Source: Paraglaciecola algarum | GTDB taxonomy: Bacteria > Pseudomonadota > Gammaproteobacteria > Enterobacterales > Alteromonadaceae | Direction: 5' to 3' | DNA length: 64,000 bases | Assembly (NCBI RefSeq): GCF_021532655.1 | Contig: NZ_JAKGAS010000005.1 | Coordinates: 62,001 to 126,000 of the forward strand | Shown here: positions 24,402 to 34,267 of the stretch, piece after piece | Position numbering within the stretch: position 1 is the stretch's first letter | Layout: every line of letters begins with the position of its first letter | Program-made: the position numbers and the translations under genes | The notes under the pieces: model-generated | The model's input: only the letters and a program-made list of their open reading frames with translations | Databases searched by the model: none | Told to the model about the DNA's origin: nothing

Positions 24402-24498
24402 AGTTAATTCCTGTTAAGAAAGCTGATTGATTTTTGAACAACAAAATTAGTTGTAACAACTTTAAATAATCTTAACAACGTATATTTTTGAACCTGTC

Positions 24499-25698
24499 CT
24501 AACTTACAACCTTATAGCCATAAATTGATTCAAGCTTTTGCGCGGCCAACTTATTACTTAAACCCAGTGTAGACAGGCCTTTTAGTACCGATAACTTGGC
24601 TCGCTCGACTGGCGTTGACATATGGTACAAAGCTGAATTGTGGCTAGCACCTTGTTGAATATCTGTGGCTCGTTGCATTCGTTGGTTTTGATACCTCAGC
24701 AAAGCTTGCTGGGTGTTTGAGCTCTTAGTTAAACTTTGGCTTAAACAAGCTGCCAACACATAACTGTCTTCAATGGCCATAGCTGCACCTTGGGCCAAAA
24801 ATGGCAGCATAGGGTGACAAGCATCGCCTAACAAAGCGACATTTTTATCAACCCACTTAACTAATGGTTTACGACCATATAAAGCCCATACAAAACAAGA
24901 ATCTGTGGCCTCTAATAACTCAGTGACTTCTGGATGCCAGCCTTTGAATGTCTCGCGTAACTGGGACACATCTCCTTTTTCATTCCATGATTCATTATGC
25001 CAATCGCTTCGCTCTTCAACCGCCACAAAATTAACTAAATCTCCGCCACGCAAATAGTAACTGACAAAATGTTTACCCGGCCCCACCCATAAATTGGCAT
25101 TAGGTTTAACTAAACCTTTAGGTAATTGATTAGTTGGTATTGTGCCTCGCCATGCAACTTGCCCAGTAAAGTCAGGATTTTGAGGGCCTAACATACAAGC
25201 TTGTACGTTAGAGCGAATACCATCTGCGCCAATTAAAATATCGGCTAGTTGGGTACTACCATTTTCGAACTCGATGGACACTTTATTGTCAACTTGCTGA
25301 TAAGCTTTAACCCCCTGCCCAAGGTGAATATTTACCCCGTTATTAATACACGCTTGATATAATACTTGCTGTAAATCAGCTCGGTGAATATGTAGATAAT
25401 CAGCACCGTATTTCTCAATACACACTTTTTTTAAAGGTACTGAAAAATACTCGTCACCTGTTTGATAATGGCGCATCACAGCTGAGTCTGGTTGAAAGGC
25501 CACTTTCTTAATATTTTCTGCTACATCAAGATCAGTTAACACATGCATAGCATTGGGGCTAAGCTGCAAACCTGCGCCTACTTCAGCTATTTCGGTGCTA
25601 CGCTCAAATATATCAACCTGAAAACCACGTTTGACCAAGGCCAAGGCAGCACATAAACCACCTATACCTGCTCCTGAGATAGCTATACACTTATCCAT
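24499..25698 (-). CDS. FAD-dependent aromatic-type monooxygenase
   Basis: 399 residues of the flavoprotein monooxygenase family A (salicylate/3-hydroxybenzoate hydroxylase-like). FAD motif 1 is 'AISGAGIGGLCAALALVKRG' at the very N-terminus ending in 'VDIFERS', the DG motif is 'ADILIGADGIRSNVQ' near 160, and the GD motif is 'NVALLGDACHPMLPFLAQGA' near 285. Such enzymes use NAD(P)H and O2 to hydroxylate a ring. The usual catabolic neighbours are absent, so the substrate could equally be a quinone precursor or a xenobiotic. It is a monocistronic gene divergent from the GGDEF gene. Confidence 0.88.
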   Translation of the reverse strand: MDKCIAISGAGIGGLCAALALVKRGFQVDIFERSTEIAEVGAGLQLSPNAMHVLTDLDVAENIKKVAFQPDSAVMRHYQTGDEYFSVPLKKVCIEKYGADYLHIHRADLQQVLYQACINNGVNIHLGQGVKAYQQVDNKVSIEFENGSTQLADILIGADGIRSNVQACMLGPQNPDFTGQVAWRGTIPTNQLPKGLVKPNANLWVGPGKHFVSYYLRGGDLVNFVAVEERSDWHNESWNEKGDVSQLRETFKGWHPEVTELLEATDSCFVWALYGRKPLVKWVDKNVALLGDACHPMLPFLAQGAAMAIEDSYVLAACLSQSLTKSSNTQQALLRYQNQRMQRATDIQQGASHNSALYHMSTPVERAKLSVLKGLSTLGLSNKLAAQKLESIYGYKVVS

Positions 25699-25858
25699 AA
25701 AATAAATACTACACGCCTAAATTCAATTTTATTAATACTAACATCTAGTCCACAAAAGCAATCAAAACATTAAATCAATAAATTAAAAACTCTGTATTCA
25801 CTGTTTAATGAATATGATCTACCCTTTCATTTAAGCCAACAAAAAAAGTGATGACATA

Positions 25859-27247
25859 ATGGGTAATTTTGAAGATTTAACTTTAAAAAATTTACTTGAG
25901 AATGCCAACATTGGCGTTGTAATACATAAGTGGGATACGAGTGTCATTTATGCAAACCCTACTGCATTAAATTTATTAAGGCTTACCCATGAACAAATAA
26001 TTGGCAGAGACGCTTTTGACCCGCAGTGGCGCTTTATCGATGAGGCTAAACGTGCTTTAGCTAGCGAACAGTTTCCGGTTTTCCAAGTAAAACGTTTTAA
26101 AGAACCATTACAAAATGTAGTAATTGGCGTGATAGACAGCAAACAAACTAAACCTTCTTGGTTTTTGCTTAATGCTTATCCTGAAATAGCTGAAGACGAA
26201 AAAAACAGCTTTATTGTGGTAACTTTCAATGACATCACAGACAAAAAGTCTTCTTTTTCTTTTCAATCAATAGTAGATAACGCTCTAGATGTAATTATCG
26301 TCACTGAAGCCGATGACATATCCAGTCCAATGGGGCCTAGGATTATCTATGTCAATGACGCCTTCGAAAAATTAACCGGCTATAGTCGCTCAGAAGCGAT
26401 TGGCGAAACACCAAGAATTTTACAAGGTAAGGAAACAGATAAAAATGAACTTAAGCGGATCAGAGCCGCGCTAGAAAATAAACAAAGTATCTGCACTAAA
26501 ATTCGCAACTACACCAAAACGGGTCACCCCTATTGGCTTAGTTTAAATATATTTCCCCTTACAAACAAATATGGTGAAGTCACCCATTTTGCCGCTATTG
26601 AAAGAGATGTTACCAACGAAATTTATGCATCAGAGCAGCTTGAGTCAAATAATAACAATCTAAAAGAGTTAAAAAACAATCTGCAAGAATTAGTAAGAAT
26701 TAAAACACAAGAATTGCATGATGCGAATAAAGCATTGTACCACCATGCTTATCACGATGATCTTACTAATATTCCGAATAGGAGACTCTTTTTGGAACAA
26801 GTTGAAAAACAAATTAGCCGCGCTAAACGAGTACCACAAATAGTCTTAATTGGATTATTAGATATTGATAATTTTAAAATAGTTAATGATACCTATGGAC
26901 ATAAATTGGGTGATGAAGTGCTTAAAAAAGTAGCTGAATGTTTTTCATTATTTTTTAGACAAGAAGACAGCTTTGGACGCTACGGGGGTGAAGAATTTGC
27001 TTTTTGTATTTTATTAGAAAATGACAAGCATGCTTTTAACATTTGCGAACGTTTAAGAAAAAACATTGCCGATTTAAAGTTTGAAGTCAGTACCAATAAA
27101 ACTATCAAAATAACTGTCAGTATTGGTGCAAGCGTATCTCAAGCAAGCCCAGATACGGAGTTTAATAAAGAAATAGAAAAAGCTGACCAGGCACTGTATA
27201 AAGCTAAGGAGAATGGCCGTAACAGAGCCGAGATTATGATTGAGTAG
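25859..27247 (+). CDS. PAS-PAS(LOV-like)-GGDEF diguanylate cyclase
   Basis: A 462-residue cytosolic sensor. An N-terminal PAS domain (~1-125) is followed by a second PAS (~130-260), a coiled coil (~260-300) and a GGDEF domain (~300-460). The second PAS has a LOV-like core 'GETPRILQGKETDK' and 'NYTKTGHPYWLSLNIFP', but Pro replaces the flavin-adduct Cys of 'GRNCRFLQ', so it is not an ordinary photoreceptor. The cyclase has the active 'GRYGGEEFAF' and an upstream inhibitory I-site 'RQED'. It makes c-di-GMP with product feedback. Confidence 0.9.
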   Translation: MGNFEDLTLKNLLENANIGVVIHKWDTSVIYANPTALNLLRLTHEQIIGRDAFDPQWRFIDEAKRALASEQFPVFQVKRFKEPLQNVVIGVIDSKQTKPSWFLLNAYPEIAEDEKNSFIVVTFNDITDKKSSFSFQSIVDNALDVIIVTEADDISSPMGPRIIYVNDAFEKLTGYSRSEAIGETPRILQGKETDKNELKRIRAALENKQSICTKIRNYTKTGHPYWLSLNIFPLTNKYGEVTHFAAIERDVTNEIYASEQLESNNNNLKELKNNLQELVRIKTQELHDANKALYHHAYHDDLTNIPNRRLFLEQVEKQISRAKRVPQIVLIGLLDIDNFKIVNDTYGHKLGDEVLKKVAECFSLFFRQEDSFGRYGGEEFAFCILLENDKHAFNICERLRKNIADLKFEVSTNKTIKITVSIGASVSQASPDTEFNKEIEKADQALYKAKENGRNRAEIMIE

Positions 27248-27344
27248 CCATCAACTCAGCTTAAATAATAAAATATCGCTCAAGGGTGAACAATTTTTTA
27301 TAGCGGTTCGTATTAGGTAAGTTATTTATTTAAACTCATCAAAG

Positions 27345-28805
27345 GTGTTAGTTATTAAAACCCTAGTTTGGTTTCGACAAGATTTACGTTTGCGGGACAA
27401 CCCTGCCTTAAGTTACGCGGCACAAAAGGGTTGCGTTATTCCTGTGTATATTGACGATCAAAGCTGTCCTGAGCAATACACTTTAGGCGGCGCATCTAAG
27501 TGGTGGTTGCACCATTCATTGAACTCGTTAAATAATTCATTAGATAATAAGCTGCACTGCCAAACCGGTGATGCCAAACAGATCATTTTAGCTTGGGTGA
27601 AAAAATACAATATTACTTGTGTGGTGTGGAACCGTTGTTATGAGCCCTGGCAAATCAAGCGCGACACTATCATTAAACAAAGCCTTAAAGATTTAGGTGT
27701 TGAGGTAAAAACCTTTAATGCCTCTTTACTTTGGGAGCCTTGGCAAGTACTAAAAAAAGACGCTACGCCATACAAGGTATTTACCCCTTATTATCGCAGA
27801 GGATGTTTGTCTCAGCCTGCTCCAAGAATGCCAATAACCGCACCAGAAAAGTTAGATATTGAATATGTAGAGCAAGAAGACCAATCGATTCATGCTTTAC
27901 ATTTATTACCCACTATTGCTTGGGATAAAACAATACAGACCATATGGCAACCGGGTGAAAAAGGCGCTTCAGCTAAACTCGCTGACTTTTTACCTAATGG
28001 CGCCAACCAATATAAAAGTGACAGAGATACACCTAGCTTATCTGCCACATCGCAATTATCTGCCCATCTTCATTTTGGCGAAATATCTCCCAACCAAATT
28101 TGGTATGCCGCCATTCATGCCTTAAATGGAAACACTGAAAATGTTGGCTTAGATTGTTATCTCAGCGAGTTAGGTTGGCGAGAGTTTTCTTACTATTTGT
28201 TGTACCACTTCCCTACCATTCCTGAGCAAAACTTTAGCCCCAAGTTCGAACATTTTCAATGGCGAGACGATGTTAGTGCTTTAAAAGCTTGGCAACAAGG
28301 ACAAACAGGTATTCCTATGGTGGATGCGGGCATGCGCGAGTTATGGCAAACCGGCACTATGCATAATCGGGTTCGTATGTTGGTCGGTTCGTTTTTAGTC
28401 AAAAACTTACTGATTGATTGGCGTAAAGGCGCTGCTTGGTTTTGGGATTGTTTATTAGACGCAGATTTAGCATCCAATAGCGCCAGTTGGCAATGGGTAG
28501 CGGGCACAGGTGCCGATGCTTCACCTTATTTTCGAATATTCAACCCAGTTACCCAAGGCCAAAAGTTTGATGCAAAAGGTGACTATGTGCGCCAATATTG
28601 CCCTGAACTGGCAAAACTACCTGACAAATATATTCATACACCTTGGGAAGCCCCGCCAGCGATATTATCAGCCTGTAAAATCACCCTAGGGGATACCTAC
28701 CCAAAGCCGATAGTGGATTTAAAAGCCTCGCGGCAAAGAGCCTTAGACACCTTGCAGATAAGTAAAAAACTGGCGTTAGAAGCCACGACTAAGCAAACGA
28801 ATTAA
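27345..28805 (+). CDS. phrB: Class I cyclobutane pyrimidine dimer photolyase
   Basis: 486 residues; repairs UV-induced CPDs with blue light using FAD. N-terminal antenna domain 'LVWFRQDLRLRDNPALSYA', then the FAD-binding C-terminal region: 'HLHFGEISPNQIWYAA', 'ELGWREFSYYLLYHFP', 'GIPMVDAGMRELWQTG', 'MHNRVRMLVGSFLVKNLL', and 'SASWQWVAGTGADASPYF', which includes Trp residues of the electron-transfer chain. The start is GTG at 27345, without a strong ribosome site. It lies 98 bp behind the diguanylate cyclase gene on the same strand. A cryptochrome-like role is less likely given the full photolyase signature. Confidence 0.92.
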   Translation: MLVIKTLVWFRQDLRLRDNPALSYAAQKGCVIPVYIDDQSCPEQYTLGGASKWWLHHSLNSLNNSLDNKLHCQTGDAKQIILAWVKKYNITCVVWNRCYEPWQIKRDTIIKQSLKDLGVEVKTFNASLLWEPWQVLKKDATPYKVFTPYYRRGCLSQPAPRMPITAPEKLDIEYVEQEDQSIHALHLLPTIAWDKTIQTIWQPGEKGASAKLADFLPNGANQYKSDRDTPSLSATSQLSAHLHFGEISPNQIWYAAIHALNGNTENVGLDCYLSELGWREFSYYLLYHFPTIPEQNFSPKFEHFQWRDDVSALKAWQQGQTGIPMVDAGMRELWQTGTMHNRVRMLVGSFLVKNLLIDWRKGAAWFWDCLLDADLASNSASWQWVAGTGADASPYFRIFNPVTQGQKFDAKGDYVRQYCPELAKLPDKYIHTPWEAPPAILSACKITLGDTYPKPIVDLKASRQRALDTLQISKKLALEATTKQTN

Positions 28806-28866
28806 TTTGGTAAAGTTCAGAATACAAGGCATCATATGAATATTGTTTATTCTACGATTTTAAAAT

Positions 28867-29739
28867 ATGCCACCAGTCTCTGAATATCTAAACATCAAAC
28901 TTTTTACCTTATTTGAGCACCCTTTTACTGTGGGTGAAGTTATTGTTGCACCCATATTAGTGCTGATAGGGATTTTCATTGCCAAGTGGTTAATTTCAAA
29001 AATAGTCAATCGACTGATCCGCAACGGCGCCAATCCTGATTTTATTCATTTAGTAAAACGCATTGCCTCTGTGTTAGTCATAGTCTTGCTATCAATCACT
29101 ATACTCGACTTTTTAAACGTGCCTATTACTGCCTTTGCTTTTTTGTCAGGAGCGATTGCTATTGGATTCGGCTTTGGCGCGCAAAATATAATTAATAACT
29201 TTATTAGTGGTTGGATCTTAATTTGGGAACGACCAATCAAAATTGGCGATTTTTTAGAGGTGGAATCGGCCAAAGGTATAGTGGAAGAAATCAACACTCG
29301 TTCTACCCGCGTTAGGCGCACTGACGGGGTACATATGTTGATCCCGAACAGTAAATTACTCGAAAACACTGTGATTAACTGGACATTAATCGATACCATG
29401 ACCCGCTCTACTTTGACTGTGGGTGTAGCCTACGGCTCGCCAGTGAAGTTAGTGGCTGAGCTGATTAAACAAACTGTAGACGAACAAGACGAAATATTAA
29501 AAAGCCCAAAACCCACAGTTATTTTTGATGATTTTGGCGACAATTCTTTAGTTTTTGTCACCTACTTTTGGGTAAATGCCAAAGCCGAGAGCGACATTCG
29601 ATTAGTTAAAAGTAATATGCGTTTTAGAATGGATGAGCTGTTTGCTAAGCACAATATTGTGATTGCTTATCCGCAAAGAGATATCCACCTTGATGGTCAA
29701 TTACATATAGTCAATACGCCAAACAAAATTGATGAGTAA
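28867..29739 (+). CDS. Small-conductance mechanosensitive channel (MscS family)
   Basis: 290 residues with three predicted N-terminal helices (VGEVIVAPILVLIGIFIAKW; RIASVLVIVLLSITILDFL; ITAFAFLSGAIAIGFGFGAQ). The Gly/Ala-rich pore helix continues into 'NIINNFISGWILIWERPIKIGD', the MscS hallmark, followed by the cytoplasmic beta and alpha/beta domains. It releases solutes on hypo-osmotic shock. It lacks the extra N-terminal domain of MscK/MscM. It lies 14 bp before zntB and is probably co-transcribed with it. Confidence 0.9.
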   Translation: MPPVSEYLNIKLFTLFEHPFTVGEVIVAPILVLIGIFIAKWLISKIVNRLIRNGANPDFIHLVKRIASVLVIVLLSITILDFLNVPITAFAFLSGAIAIGFGFGAQNIINNFISGWILIWERPIKIGDFLEVESAKGIVEEINTRSTRVRRTDGVHMLIPNSKLLENTVINWTLIDTMTRSTLTVGVAYGSPVKLVAELIKQTVDEQDEILKSPKPTVIFDDFGDNSLVFVTYFWVNAKAESDIRLVKSNMRFRMDELFAKHNIVIAYPQRDIHLDGQLHIVNTPNKIDE

Positions 29740-29753
29740 CAGGAGTAATACCT

Positions 29754-30725
29754 ATGGAAGCTAATCAAATACACGCTTTATTATGGGCTATTCGGCTGCA
29801 GGCTGACCTCGCCCCTCAAACCATTACTCTTGAGGGGTTAGCTACCGAACTAAATGAAGAATTTGATTGGATACACCTACAAGCTGACTCGCCAGATTCA
29901 GTTGCTTGTTTACAAAAGTTAAATCTAGATCGTGAAATTATTGATGCCCTATGCACCTCAGAAACTCGCCCTAAAGCCCTACAATTTGGTGAAGGTATCT
30001 TGGTTTACCTACGCGGAATTAATCGTAATCCTGAGGCTGATCCTGAAGACATGGTGTCACTTAGAATGTGGGTCACCAAAGATAGATTAATATCCGTCAG
30101 GCGTAAAAATAGGCGCCTAGTGTCAGTACAGGATGTAAAAGACGAACTAACCAAGAGTAATATTCCTAGCTCTCCATTAAATTTAATGTTGCGTATCATC
30201 ACCAGATTAACGGACCGCATTAGTGAGACAGTTGACGATTTGGATGAGCAACTCTCGGAGTTTGAAGCCTTAGAGAAATCCGAACTTCACGATAGACTAA
30301 AATTAAGTTTAGTGCGCAGACAATCAGCAGCCATTAGACGTTACTTGGCGCCACAACGTGATGCTTTAGACAGTCTATATCGGTTCAATAAATCATTGAC
30401 TCAAGAGCAAGCATTTGAATTGAGAGATCAAACAGATAGAACCACACGTTATGTTGAAGAATTAGATTTAGCTCGCGAGCGGGCTATGGTGTTGCAAGAT
30501 GAATTACGCAACCGCATTGCTGAAGCCCAAGGTATGCGCATGTACGTATTATCCTTAGTCACAGCAATATTTTTGCCTTTATCTTTTTTAACCGGGGTAT
30601 TTGGCATGAATGTAGCGGGATTACCTGGTACTGAAGAGCCCAATGCTTTTAATTACTTAGCAATAGGCATGGTCACGTTAGCAGTGGTGTCTTTGATTGG
30701 CATGCTCTGGAAGCGCTGGTTATAA
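29754..30725 (+). CDS. zntB: CorA-family zinc transporter ZntB
   Basis: 323 residues. A cytoplasmic alpha/beta domain and a long helical bundle (~150-260) lead into two C-terminal helices; the first ends in the family signature 'GVFGMNVAGLPG' (GMN), and the second is 'AIGMVTLAVVSLIGMLW'. The 'VAGLPG' after GMN is characteristic of ZntB rather than CorA. ZntB moves Zn2+ across the inner membrane. The ribosome site is AGGAG. The last six bases overlap the convergent pldA gene. Confidence 0.9.
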   Translation: MEANQIHALLWAIRLQADLAPQTITLEGLATELNEEFDWIHLQADSPDSVACLQKLNLDREIIDALCTSETRPKALQFGEGILVYLRGINRNPEADPEDMVSLRMWVTKDRLISVRRKNRRLVSVQDVKDELTKSNIPSSPLNLMLRIITRLTDRISETVDDLDEQLSEFEALEKSELHDRLKLSLVRRQSAAIRRYLAPQRDALDSLYRFNKSLTQEQAFELRDQTDRTTRYVEELDLARERAMVLQDELRNRIAEAQGMRMYVLSLVTAIFLPLSFLTGVFGMNVAGLPGTEEPNAFNYLAIGMVTLAVVSLIGMLWKRWL

Positions 30726-31742
30726 CCAGTTAGTTAACTTAAAACCCAAGCCAATTCTTTGGGTATGTTGATCGAAATAAATTAAACTTTCACCATACCC
30801 ATTAAAGTATTCTAAATACCCCTGTAATTTACCGTTTATAGGAAAAGACCACCCCAGCTCTACAGCCCCTCGGTTATCACTTCGTAAATTATTACGTATG
30901 ACTAATTCTAAGGTATTTTTATCAGAAATATTCCACAGGCCACCTAATTCACCATAACCTACATACCTTTCAATATTAGGGTTATCATCACCTTCTGGAG
31001 ATAATGGCTCTAATTTTTCCTGTTCTGGGATCCGATACCAGCCTCGGATCCCCCAAGTGACATTGTCAGTTTGGGCAAACACTAAACCAGCAATAATGCG
31101 ATTCCAACTTCTAGACAACAGGCCTGTTTGACCATTAGATTGATGATTAAAAGATAAAGAAGTTTGTTCAACCGGCAAACCTAATAAAGACCAAGAGTGG
31201 TTATAAACAAAAATCAATTCAGGTTCGTAATTGGTTTCTCTAAAAGGAGCTGAGATATCATCATTGTATGACTGCCACCAGCTAGTGGCCGTAAAGGCAA
31301 ATTCTACTTCTACGTCGTTAAAGACAAAATCTTCCCAAGCCAAATATTTTATCGACACTTGAAACTTAGCCTCTAAGTTATCTAACTTAGGCCCAACGGC
31401 TACATCTTGATAAGGTTCACGTCTAATGCTAGTTAAGGTAATGGGTAATAAATAATTAGGCTTATGAGGCAAAATGGCAAAGGGGTTTTTAGATGCTTCT
31501 TTTTCCAACACTTGACGCTGTTTGACTCGATTGGTTTGTTTACCCGCGCATTTCTGTTTTAACTCCCCAATAGTTTGCTCTGGGCGGGCATTCATCACAG
31601 CTACCAACAAACATGCATCTACTGTCTCTGAATCTGTTTGAGCTGTTTCTTGTTGAGCAAACACTAGCTTTGGTAATATTAAGCAAGATAACAGCAAGCA
31701 GGGTAATAAAATGAGTAAAACAGCTCCCCTAAACATCATCAA
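30720..31742 (-). CDS. pldA: Outer-membrane phospholipase A1
   Basis: 340 residues with a signal peptide (LLLSCLILPKLVFA). It forms a 12-stranded barrel active as a calcium-dependent dimer that hydrolyses mislocated phospholipids in the outer leaflet. The catalytic region is visible as 'LSFNHQSNGQTGLLSRSWNRI' split at the Ser: His and Ser of NHQSNG and Asn of SWNRI match the His-Ser-Asn triad. The C-terminus is Trp-Leu rather than Phe. An N-terminal extension of ~60 residues with two Cys (DACLLVAVM, ELKQKCAGK) precedes the barrel. The gene starts at overlapping ATGATG with AGGA upstream. Confidence 0.92.
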   Translation of the reverse strand: MMMFRGAVLLILLPCLLLSCLILPKLVFAQQETAQTDSETVDACLLVAVMNARPEQTIGELKQKCAGKQTNRVKQRQVLEKEASKNPFAILPHKPNYLLPITLTSIRREPYQDVAVGPKLDNLEAKFQVSIKYLAWEDFVFNDVEVEFAFTATSWWQSYNDDISAPFRETNYEPELIFVYNHSWSLLGLPVEQTSLSFNHQSNGQTGLLSRSWNRIIAGLVFAQTDNVTWGIRGWYRIPEQEKLEPLSPEGDDNPNIERYVGYGELGGLWNISDKNTLELVIRNNLRSDNRGAVELGWSFPINGKLQGYLEYFNGYGESLIYFDQHTQRIGLGFKLTNWL

Positions 31743-31907
31743 TGGTTTTTCCTAAATCAAATAGCTAAGATCACCTAAACAACCAAGGATATTGCCAAGT
31801 TCCCAGCACAATGCAAGTAACATCCCTTTATTGATCACAAAACATTCATACAAATATGTCAGCCTAGCGGATGCTTTATCAATTGTGCTAATTTATCTAG
31901 GAATGTT

Positions 31908-33011
31908 ATGCATAAACAAGGCTCTATCAAAACTCGTTTGATCTTGATCATCACTGTGTGTATTACTGGCATGTCCATTTTAGCCGCCAATCAAATATAC
32001 AATACTCACCAATTGATGAGGCTGAATAATCATAGCCAACTTTTACTAGAATTAAACAATAGTCTGTTACAACAAAGACGACATGAAAAAGACTTTTTGT
32101 TACGTGCAGATAACCAGTACCTAGATAAATTTAATCGAGGTGCAGAACTTTTTAAACAAAACATGAATCACCTTGAGGGGCTCTTCAAACAAGCGTCTAA
32201 TACCAGTAAAGAATTTATCGAGCTAAAAAGTAGTGTCGCCACATACTGCCGATTATTTAATGAATTAAGCAGTTTGATGGCAGACATTGGCTTAGATGAA
32301 AACAGTGGCTACCGAGGACAACTTCGCCAAGCAGCCCATCAACTTGAAGCACAGTTTGAGGCCGACAATCAAACCTATTTGCACCTATTATTGTTGCAAC
32401 TTAGACGTAATGAGAAAGACTTTTTACTACGCCACAATATGCTTTATGTAGACCAAGAGATCCGAACATATCAAACCCTAAGAAAGGCCTTGGTTAACTT
32501 AACGGCTCCTCAAAGTGATGCCCAACTGACTTTATTAGATAAATATCAACATAAGTTCTTACAACTAGTCAAAAACCAAAATACAATTGGTTTAGACCAC
32601 AACTCAGGTTTACAAGGTGAGTTTCGCCGTCAGGCTCATGCAGTAGAGGCTGAACTATCTGTGCTTAACACAGAAATAAAACACTTAATTATTGCCGAAG
32701 AAAATAAGATTGAACGTTTTAGTTTTCTAATAATGATTTCAACACTAGGCGTTTTAATATTTTTACTGATTAAAAGTTTTATTACATTACAAAAAGCATT
32801 CGCTACCTTTGTTATGTTTTTTTATCGATGTAAACGGGAATACCAACACATAGACGAGAGAAAACAAGGCTTTGCCGAGTTCAAATATTTAGCCATGATC
32901 GCCAATGAAATGATAGACGCGCGTAGAGCAATGGAACTTGAACTCAAACAAGCTCAACAAGAAATTAGTCGACTAAGCAGCCATCCAGAAACCACAAACC
33001 TAGATCAATAA
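31908..33011 (+). CDS. Orphan HBM-like sensor without output domain
   Basis: 367 residues. TM1 (LILIITVCITGMSILAANQ), a long helical periplasmic domain ~30-265, TM2 (FLIMISTLGVLIFLLIKSF), then ~90 cytosolic residues ending in a coiled coil. The periplasmic part carries two copies of an 'RR-x-EKDFLLR' motif (RRHEKDFLLR and RRNEKDFLLR) about 110 residues apart, the pattern of helical bimodular (HBM) sensor domains of chemoreceptors. No methyl-accepting, kinase, HAMP or GGDEF domain follows, so signalling would need a partner. The start has AGGA upstream. Confidence 0.7.
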   Translation: MHKQGSIKTRLILIITVCITGMSILAANQIYNTHQLMRLNNHSQLLLELNNSLLQQRRHEKDFLLRADNQYLDKFNRGAELFKQNMNHLEGLFKQASNTSKEFIELKSSVATYCRLFNELSSLMADIGLDENSGYRGQLRQAAHQLEAQFEADNQTYLHLLLLQLRRNEKDFLLRHNMLYVDQEIRTYQTLRKALVNLTAPQSDAQLTLLDKYQHKFLQLVKNQNTIGLDHNSGLQGEFRRQAHAVEAELSVLNTEIKHLIIAEENKIERFSFLIMISTLGVLIFLLIKSFITLQKAFATFVMFFYRCKREYQHIDERKQGFAEFKYLAMIANEMIDARRAMELELKQAQQEISRLSSHPETTNLDQ

Positions 33012-33108
33012 TAGTTAGAGTGTGGTCATAAATATGCAACTTATTGCTTAGAGCAGGAATAGTGTTTATTCTTTCTACACTCCTTAGACCTCACAATGTG
33101 AAATTACA

Positions 33109-33933
33109 ATGCGTTACATCCTGTTAATTCTTATGTCTGTGTTTTTAATTTCATGTTCGAATGACGATGTGACGGGCTCTGTTATTACCCTATGCACAGA
33201 TAAAGAGAACGCCCAAGTTTGCGACTTTATTCATAATGGTGCTTTTTGTAGTATTCAAAAAGCTGAAACCACTCGCGCACTGGTAATCCAAAGCCGCAAC
33301 AAAACAGTAAAAAATGCCTACGCAGCGTTAACAACTCTGGATGAATATAAAGCCTGCCTTGATAATGTAGTGTTAGCTCAAAGCGCCATTAAAAAATCTG
33401 ATGAAGTATCTCGCTTTGCTACTATTGCTAATATTCCTAGATACCAAGATAAAATAGTCAAAGAGACCAAAGGCGTTCGGCCTGAGATTAATTTGTGGCT
33501 CTACAAAAAAACAGGTAATCGTGACTATTGGGAATCCATGATCAACGGCGTAGACATGGCCAAAAGTGTCCATCAAGACGTTTTTATCGTGATGATGGCC
33601 GAAGCCGCATCAAACAATATCGAAGAAGCTAAAAAGATAGCCGATTCATTACTCAGGCGTACAGAGTTATTAAACCAACTCTCTCCAGAAGTTTTTAAAT
33701 TTTACATCACCTATTTTTTAAACCATGGAGATGAATTCAAGTCAGCTGTCTGGCATGGCTTATATGCTGAATACGTAGAAAATAAGCCAGGTATTAATAC
33801 TCAATACTTTCAATTTCACAAAAAAATGAAAAGCTCTACTTTAGAAGATGCTCAAGAGCTTGTAGATAGCATAGTGTTTGATACAAACTGGTTGGGTTCA
33901 ACAATTAAAGACATTGAAAAATTAATTATCTAG
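33109..33933 (+). CDS. DUF2989-family lipoprotein
   Basis: A 274-residue lipoprotein: 'YILLILMSVFLISC' with Cys16 as lipid site followed by Ser-Asn, so probably outer-membrane retained. The mature part begins with a Cys-rich segment ('TLCTDKENAQVCDFIHNGAFCSIQKAETTRAL') and continues as helical repeats, the layout of DUF2989 proteins known in Shewanella and Vibrio relatives. The helical repeat part may mediate protein contacts. Function unknown. It is monocistronic, with the convergent yfcL operon behind it. Confidence 0.78.
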   Translation: MRYILLILMSVFLISCSNDDVTGSVITLCTDKENAQVCDFIHNGAFCSIQKAETTRALVIQSRNKTVKNAYAALTTLDEYKACLDNVVLAQSAIKKSDEVSRFATIANIPRYQDKIVKETKGVRPEINLWLYKKTGNRDYWESMINGVDMAKSVHQDVFIVMMAEAASNNIEEAKKIADSLLRRTELLNQLSPEVFKFYITYFLNHGDEFKSAVWHGLYAEYVENKPGINTQYFQFHKKMKSSTLEDAQELVDSIVFDTNWLGSTIKDIEKLII

Positions 33934-33954
33934 GGTTCTTGCTCTTGATAGCGA

Positions 33955-34242
33955 TTAAGCTAAAAACCCCTGCCATAAATCCCAGACTTGTTTTTGATCT
34001 TCAGACTCTAGTTCACTATTACTAAATGCTTGTTTTAAGCTGTTTGTCATTAGCTCATCGAGTTGGTTAATTTTGGTCATGTTTTGCACTTGGCTTTGGC
34101 CGGCCATGACGGCAAAATGGCCTTGTAAATAACTAGCAATAAATAGTTGTTGATCACTACCGTTTTCTACTACTTTATCTAAGTATTGTTCAACACTGTC
34201 TATAAATGCGATTAACTCAGATTGCTTTGTACTCGTTGTCAA
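33955..34242 (-). CDS. yfcL: YfcL-family protein
   Basis: 95 residues, all helical and acidic, from a TTG start (34242) with TAGGAG five bases upstream. 'FIDSVEQYLDKVVENGSDQQLFIASYLQGHFAVMAG' matches YfcL, whose mark is a D-E/Q-LFASGYLRGH-like block. The role is unknown, but in enterobacteria yfcL lies next to yfcM (epmC), as it nearly does here. It is the last gene of a three-gene operon. Confidence 0.78.
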   Translation of the reverse strand: MTTSTKQSELIAFIDSVEQYLDKVVENGSDQQLFIASYLQGHFAVMAGQSQVQNMTKINQLDELMTNSLKQAFSNSELESEDQKQVWDLWQGFLA

Positions 34243-34267
34243 AATAACTCCTACCTAGAAATAATTA

